From assembly GCA_023424865.1 (NCBI GenBank), contig JAFADM010000220.1, forward strand, positions 1 through 9,216: a DNA stretch of 9,216 nucleotides, read 5' to 3'. Positions 6,580 through 9,216 of the stretch are shown here, piece by piece. Numbering within the stretch: the first letter of the stretch is position 1; each line of letters begins with the position of its first letter. Position numbers and translations under genes: made by a program. The stretch is from Bacillota bacterium (lineage in GTDB: Bacteria > Bacillota_A > Clostridia > DSM-8532). The notes below the pieces were generated by a model that searched no databases, was not told the DNA's origin, and saw only the letters and a list, made by a program, of their open reading frames with translations.

Positions 6580-6600
6580 AGCCGGTTTATTAAGCCGGCT
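6580..6600 (-). other. Hairpin between nspC and the lipoprotein gene
   Basis: AGCCGG (6580-6585) pairs with CCGGCT (6595-6600). The stem extends by one G-T wobble and two A-T pairs to nine pairs around a 3-nt ATT loop. On the minus strand it is followed by TGTATAACT, not a T-run. It could be a weak terminator or processing site for nspC, or a leader structure of the lipoprotein mRNA. The rest of the 178-base gap (6517-6694) is AT-rich, with TATATA stretches at 6557-6566 and no promoter I can fix. Confidence 0.4.
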
Positions 6601-6694
6601 AGACAGCTTTATCAATGCCATATACATTATTACCGGTATAGACTTAAAACATGTTCACACTTGGGGCTTATCTTCCTGGCTTCTTGCCTCATTT

Positions 6695-7840
6695 CTAGGA
6701 AAGACGGTTTCTGTAGTCCTCATAGCCGAAGCGGCGAACCACAACAAGCCCTTCTTCTTCATTGTACCTTGCTATGGACGGCAGGTTAACACCATTAAAG
6801 GTATTATTCTTTACCATGGTGTAATGAGCCATGTCGCAAAACACCAGCCTGTCCCCCGCCTTCAGCGGCCTGTCAAAGGAATAATCCCCGATTATGTCGC
6901 CGGATAAGCAGGTTGGCCCGCCCAGCCTGTAAGTATAGTTCTTTTCTCCGGGCTTTCCCGATTCCAGAATATGAGGCCTGTAGGGCATTTCCAGAACATC
7001 GGGCATGTGGCATGCGGCGGAAGTGTCCAAAATGGCAATTTCCATGCCGTTTTGCACAATGTCCAGCACTGTGGCAGCCAAATAACCGGTATTAAGAGCA
7101 ATGGCCTCTCCCGGCTCCAAATAAATCTGAAGGCCGTACTTCTCTTTGAAAAAGAGAATGGATTCCACCAGGGTATCAATATCATAGTCGGGGCGTGTAA
7201 TATGATGCCCCCCGCCCATATTAAGCCATTTCATCTTTTTAAGGTAAGGGCCGAATTTCTCGTCCACCACCTTTACGGTGCGGGCCAGAGCATCGGAATT
7301 CTGCTCGCACAGGGTGTGAAAATGAAGCCCATCCAGGCCCTCCAGTGCATCCGGCTTAAAATTGGCAAGAGTTACTCCAAGCCTGGAGTTTTCGTAGCAG
7401 GGATTGTAAATGGGGGTTTCTATTTCCGAGTATTCGGGATTCACACGTAACCCGCACTCAATCTTCCTGCCCTTAACCCCTTTGACCCGGTCCCGGTAAA
7501 GCTCCCATTGGGCAAAGGAATTAAACACCATGTGATCGCAAATGGATGTAAGCTCCGCAAATTCGTCCTCACGGTAGGCCGGAGCGTAAATGTGAACCTC
7601 CCTGCCCATTTCCTCAAAGCCCAGCCGGGCTTCAAAGAGAGAACTGGCGGTAATACCCTTGAGATACTTTCCCACCAGCGGAAAAAGCGAGAACATGGAA
7701 AAGCCTTTTAAGGCCAGGAGGATATTGCATCCGGTTCTTTTCTGAACAGAATCCAGCACCTCCAGGTTCTTTGTGAGAAGCCTTTCATCCACCACATAGC
7801 AGGGTGAAGGAAGGGCGTAAAAATCAAGCTTTTTTTCCAT
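6695..7840 (-). CDS. nspC: Carboxynorspermidine/carboxyspermidine decarboxylase
   Basis: This 381-residue PLP enzyme of the alanine racemase/ornithine decarboxylase fold removes CO2 from carboxynorspermidine or carboxyspermidine, giving (nor)spermidine. The PLP lysine is K45 in LLALKGFS. Other motifs are LRVNP (131-135), HFHTLCEQN (173-181), MGGGHH (208-213) for PLP phosphate binding, EPGEA (242-246), and the C-terminal catalytic cysteine C311 in GGPTCLSGD. CEQN and MGGGHH are typical of NspC rather than of lysine or arginine decarboxylases. Numbering starts at the ATG at 7840, because GAGGG (complement of 7847-7851) lies 6 bases before it. An ATG at 7846 would sit directly against that site and add two residues. 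The upstream dehydrogenase ends within 3-10 bases, so the two are translationally coupled. The DNA alone does not say whether norspermidine or spermidine is made; spermidine is the usual product in gut bacteria. Confidence 0.93.
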   Translation of the reverse strand: MEKKLDFYALPSPCYVVDERLLTKNLEVLDSVQKRTGCNILLALKGFSMFSLFPLVGKYLKGITASSLFEARLGFEEMGREVHIYAPAYREDEFAELTSICDHMVFNSFAQWELYRDRVKGVKGRKIECGLRVNPEYSEIETPIYNPCYENSRLGVTLANFKPDALEGLDGLHFHTLCEQNSDALARTVKVVDEKFGPYLKKMKWLNMGGGHHITRPDYDIDTLVESILFFKEKYGLQIYLEPGEAIALNTGYLAATVLDIVQNGMEIAILDTSAACHMPDVLEMPYRPHILESGKPGEKNYTYRLGGPTCLSGDIIGDYSFDRPLKAGDRLVFCDMAHYTMVKNNTFNGVNLPSIARYNEEEGLVVVRRFGYEDYRNRLS

Positions 7841-7849
7841 CGTCATCCC

Positions 7850-9049
7850 TCAGTCCAAAAGGGTGGGCGAAAAATCCTCCTGCCAGGGAAGGCCGTATTT
7901 ATTAAGAGCCTCCATGAACGGATCCGGATCAAATTCTTCCACATTGTAAACACCGGGCTTTTTCCAAATGCCCTTTAATAGCATCATCGCGCCAATCATG
8001 GCCGGAACGCCGGTGGTATAGGAAATGGCCTGGGAACCAACCTCCGCATAGCATTCCTCATGAACGCACACATTGTACACATAATAGGTTCTGGGCTTGC
8101 CGTCCTTGGTACCCTGAATGATGCAGCCGATATTGGTCTTGCCCTTGGTTCTGGGGCCTAAGGAGGCCGGGTCCGGCAGAAGCTTCTTTAAAAAGTGAAG
8201 AGGTATAATGGATTGCCCTTCAAACTCCACCGGCTCAATGGAGGTCATGCCCACGTTCTCAAGCACCTTTAAGTGAGTGAGGTAATTGTCGGAAAAGGTC
8301 ATCCAAAAGCGGATTTTCTCAACGCCCTTAATATTGACGGCCAGGGACTCCAGCTCCTCATGGTAGAGAAGATAAATGTTCTTGGGGCCAATCTCCGGCA
8401 GATCGTAAACCTTTTTAACCGAAAGGGGATCCGTTTCTATCCATTGGCCTTTTTCATAATAACGGCCCTTGGCGGTAATTTCACGGATATTAATTTCAGG
8501 ATTGAAGTTGGTTGCAAAGGGATAGCCATGGTCCCCCGCATTGGCATCCACAATATCAATGGTGTGGATTTCATCAAAATAATGCTTCTGGGCATAAGCG
8601 CAGAAAACGCCAGTAACGCCGGGATCAAAGCCGCTTCCCAGAATGGCGGTGAGTCCGGCCTTTTCAAACCTTTCCCGGTAAGCCCACTGCCACTTGTATT
8701 CGAACTTGGGTATTTCCGGCGGCTCGTAATTGGCGGTATCAAGATAATGCACTCCCGTTTCCAGACAGGCATCCATAATGGTTAAATCCTGGTATGGAAG
8801 AGCCACATTTATAACGACATCCGGCCCGAACTTCTTTATCAGGGCCACGACTTCTTCGGTTTTATCCGCGTCCACTTTGGCGGTCTGGATTTTGGTGGCG
8901 CCGCCCTCCAGTTTTTTCTTCAGAGCGTCGCATTTCTCCAGAGTACGGCTGGCAATGCAGATCTCCTCAAACACGTCCGGATTCTGGCAGCACTTGTGAA
9001 CCACAACACTGGCTACGCCGCCTGCACCGATAATCAAAGCTTTTCCCAA
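7850..9049 (-). CDS. Carboxynorspermidine/carboxyspermidine dehydrogenase (saccharopine dehydrogenase family)
   Basis: This 399-residue enzyme reductively condenses L-aspartate beta-semialdehyde with a diamine (putrescine or diaminopropane), using NADPH, to form the carboxylated triamine decarboxylated by NspC. A Rossmann fold opens the protein with GAGGVAS (8-14). A Ser-Arg pair (34-35) after the second strand fits NADP(H) preference. Family motifs include NVALPYQDL (81-89), TGVHYLDTANYE (98-109), GSGFDPGVTG (138-147), DANAGDHGYPFATNFNPEIN (168-187) and TTGVPAMIGAMML toward the C terminus. The start codon is TTG (9049-9047), because the first residues MGKALIIGAGG fit the family exactly and no in-frame ATG lies nearby. 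AAGGAG (complement of 9061-9066) is 11 bases upstream and GAGGAG (complement of 9052-9057) only 2. The gene is often called carboxynorspermidine synthase or LYS1/LYS9-like. Saccharopine metabolism is unlikely given the nspC neighbour. Confidence 0.92.
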   Translation of the reverse strand: MGKALIIGAGGVASVVVHKCCQNPDVFEEICIASRTLEKCDALKKKLEGGATKIQTAKVDADKTEEVVALIKKFGPDVVINVALPYQDLTIMDACLETGVHYLDTANYEPPEIPKFEYKWQWAYRERFEKAGLTAILGSGFDPGVTGVFCAYAQKHYFDEIHTIDIVDANAGDHGYPFATNFNPEINIREITAKGRYYEKGQWIETDPLSVKKVYDLPEIGPKNIYLLYHEELESLAVNIKGVEKIRFWMTFSDNYLTHLKVLENVGMTSIEPVEFEGQSIIPLHFLKKLLPDPASLGPRTKGKTNIGCIIQGTKDGKPRTYYVYNVCVHEECYAEVGSQAISYTTGVPAMIGAMMLLKGIWKKPGVYNVEEFDPDPFMEALNKYGLPWQEDFSPTLLD

Positions 9050-9076
9050 TTCTCCTCGTTCTCCTTTTTTCCTAAA

Positions 9077-9115
9077 TTCATTGAATGAAAGGATAAAAAG
9101 CCTGACTCATTCAAT
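9077..9115 (-). promoter_or_regulatory. Symmetric repeats in the leader of the polyamine operon
   Basis: TTCATTGAATGAA (9077-9089) is a perfect 13-bp dyad centred on G9083. Its ATTGAATGA part (9080-9088) pairs exactly with TCATTCAAT (9107-9115) across 18 bases. The motif thus appears three times, counting both halves of the dyad. It lies 28-66 bases upstream of the TTG start. It could bind a regulator as DNA or fold into a leader hairpin. No T-run follows, so an attenuator of the standard kind is not indicated. Confidence 0.45.
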
Positions 9116-9199
9116 AGGACTTTTTAACATCCTGCCGTGTTTATTATCCCGCGGTTTCACAACCCTGATGCATGGTTTTTCCGGCATTTGATAAGGACG

Positions 9200-9205
9200 A
9201 TTATA
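9200..9205 (-). promoter_or_regulatory. Possible -10 element for the polyamine operon
   Basis: The minus strand reads TATAAT here, a perfect -10 hexamer, about 150 bases upstream of the TTG start. The matching -35 would lie beyond the window edge, so the promoter cannot be confirmed. No better -35/-10 pair was found in 9050-9216. Confidence 0.3.
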
Positions 9206-9216
9206 CATAAAAAATG

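Overview
The window looks like chromosome from an anaerobic Firmicute of the Clostridia, perhaps a gut fermenter. Reasons: a flavin-bifurcating (BCD-type EtfBA) lactate dehydrogenase operon of the Acetobacterium woodii Lct kind, strong AGGAGG-type ribosome binding sites, lipoprotein and GNAT sequences of Gram-positive character, and a carboxy(nor)spermidine pathway of the type common in gut bacteria. Base composition is middling by eye. Genus cannot be assigned from the sequence alone.

Region 1 (1-4121, + strand) is an lctABCD-like locus. It starts inside a FadR-type GntR regulator (lctA-like) and continues with EtfB (lctB), EtfA carrying an N-terminal single-cluster ferredoxin-like domain (lctC), and an FAD/GlcD-type D-lactate dehydrogenase (lctD). 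Between lctA and lctB lies a good sigma-A promoter (594-622). It is followed at the expected transcription start by a perfect 19-bp palindrome (630-648) that matches the AATTGGTNNNACCAATT operator known for PdhR/LldR-type FadR regulators. The simplest reading is lactate-responsive repression by the adjacent regulator. The three enzymes would form a complex that drives lactate oxidation with NAD+ by co-oxidising reduced ferredoxin. The racemase and permease genes (lctE, lctF) that follow in A. woodii are absent here.

Region 2 (4122-5768, + strand) begins with a structured intergenic stretch. It holds three identical 11-bp repeats phased at 21-22 bp, a bulged inverted repeat, and a 67-nt long-range hairpin directly upstream of the next ribosome binding site. 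Then come a membrane-anchored alpha/beta hydrolase and a GNAT acetyltransferase, likely cotranscribed. Their composition is more AT-rich than that of the lct genes, so they may be an accessory insertion. A bidirectional terminator (5876-5929) closes this part.

Region 3 (5968-9216, - strand) reads leftward. A carboxynorspermidine dehydrogenase (TTG start) and carboxynorspermidine decarboxylase (nspC) are tightly coupled and together make (nor)spermidine from a diamine and aspartate semialdehyde. Downstream is a separate small lipoprotein of unknown function with a predicted beta-rich C-terminal half. The upstream leader of the polyamine operon contains symmetric ATTGAATGA/TCATTCAAT motifs.

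Most of the window is recognisable metabolism. No clear new multi-gene system is visible. The parts that known families do not explain are the 4130-4322 non-coding region, the lipoprotein, and the leader at 9077-9115.
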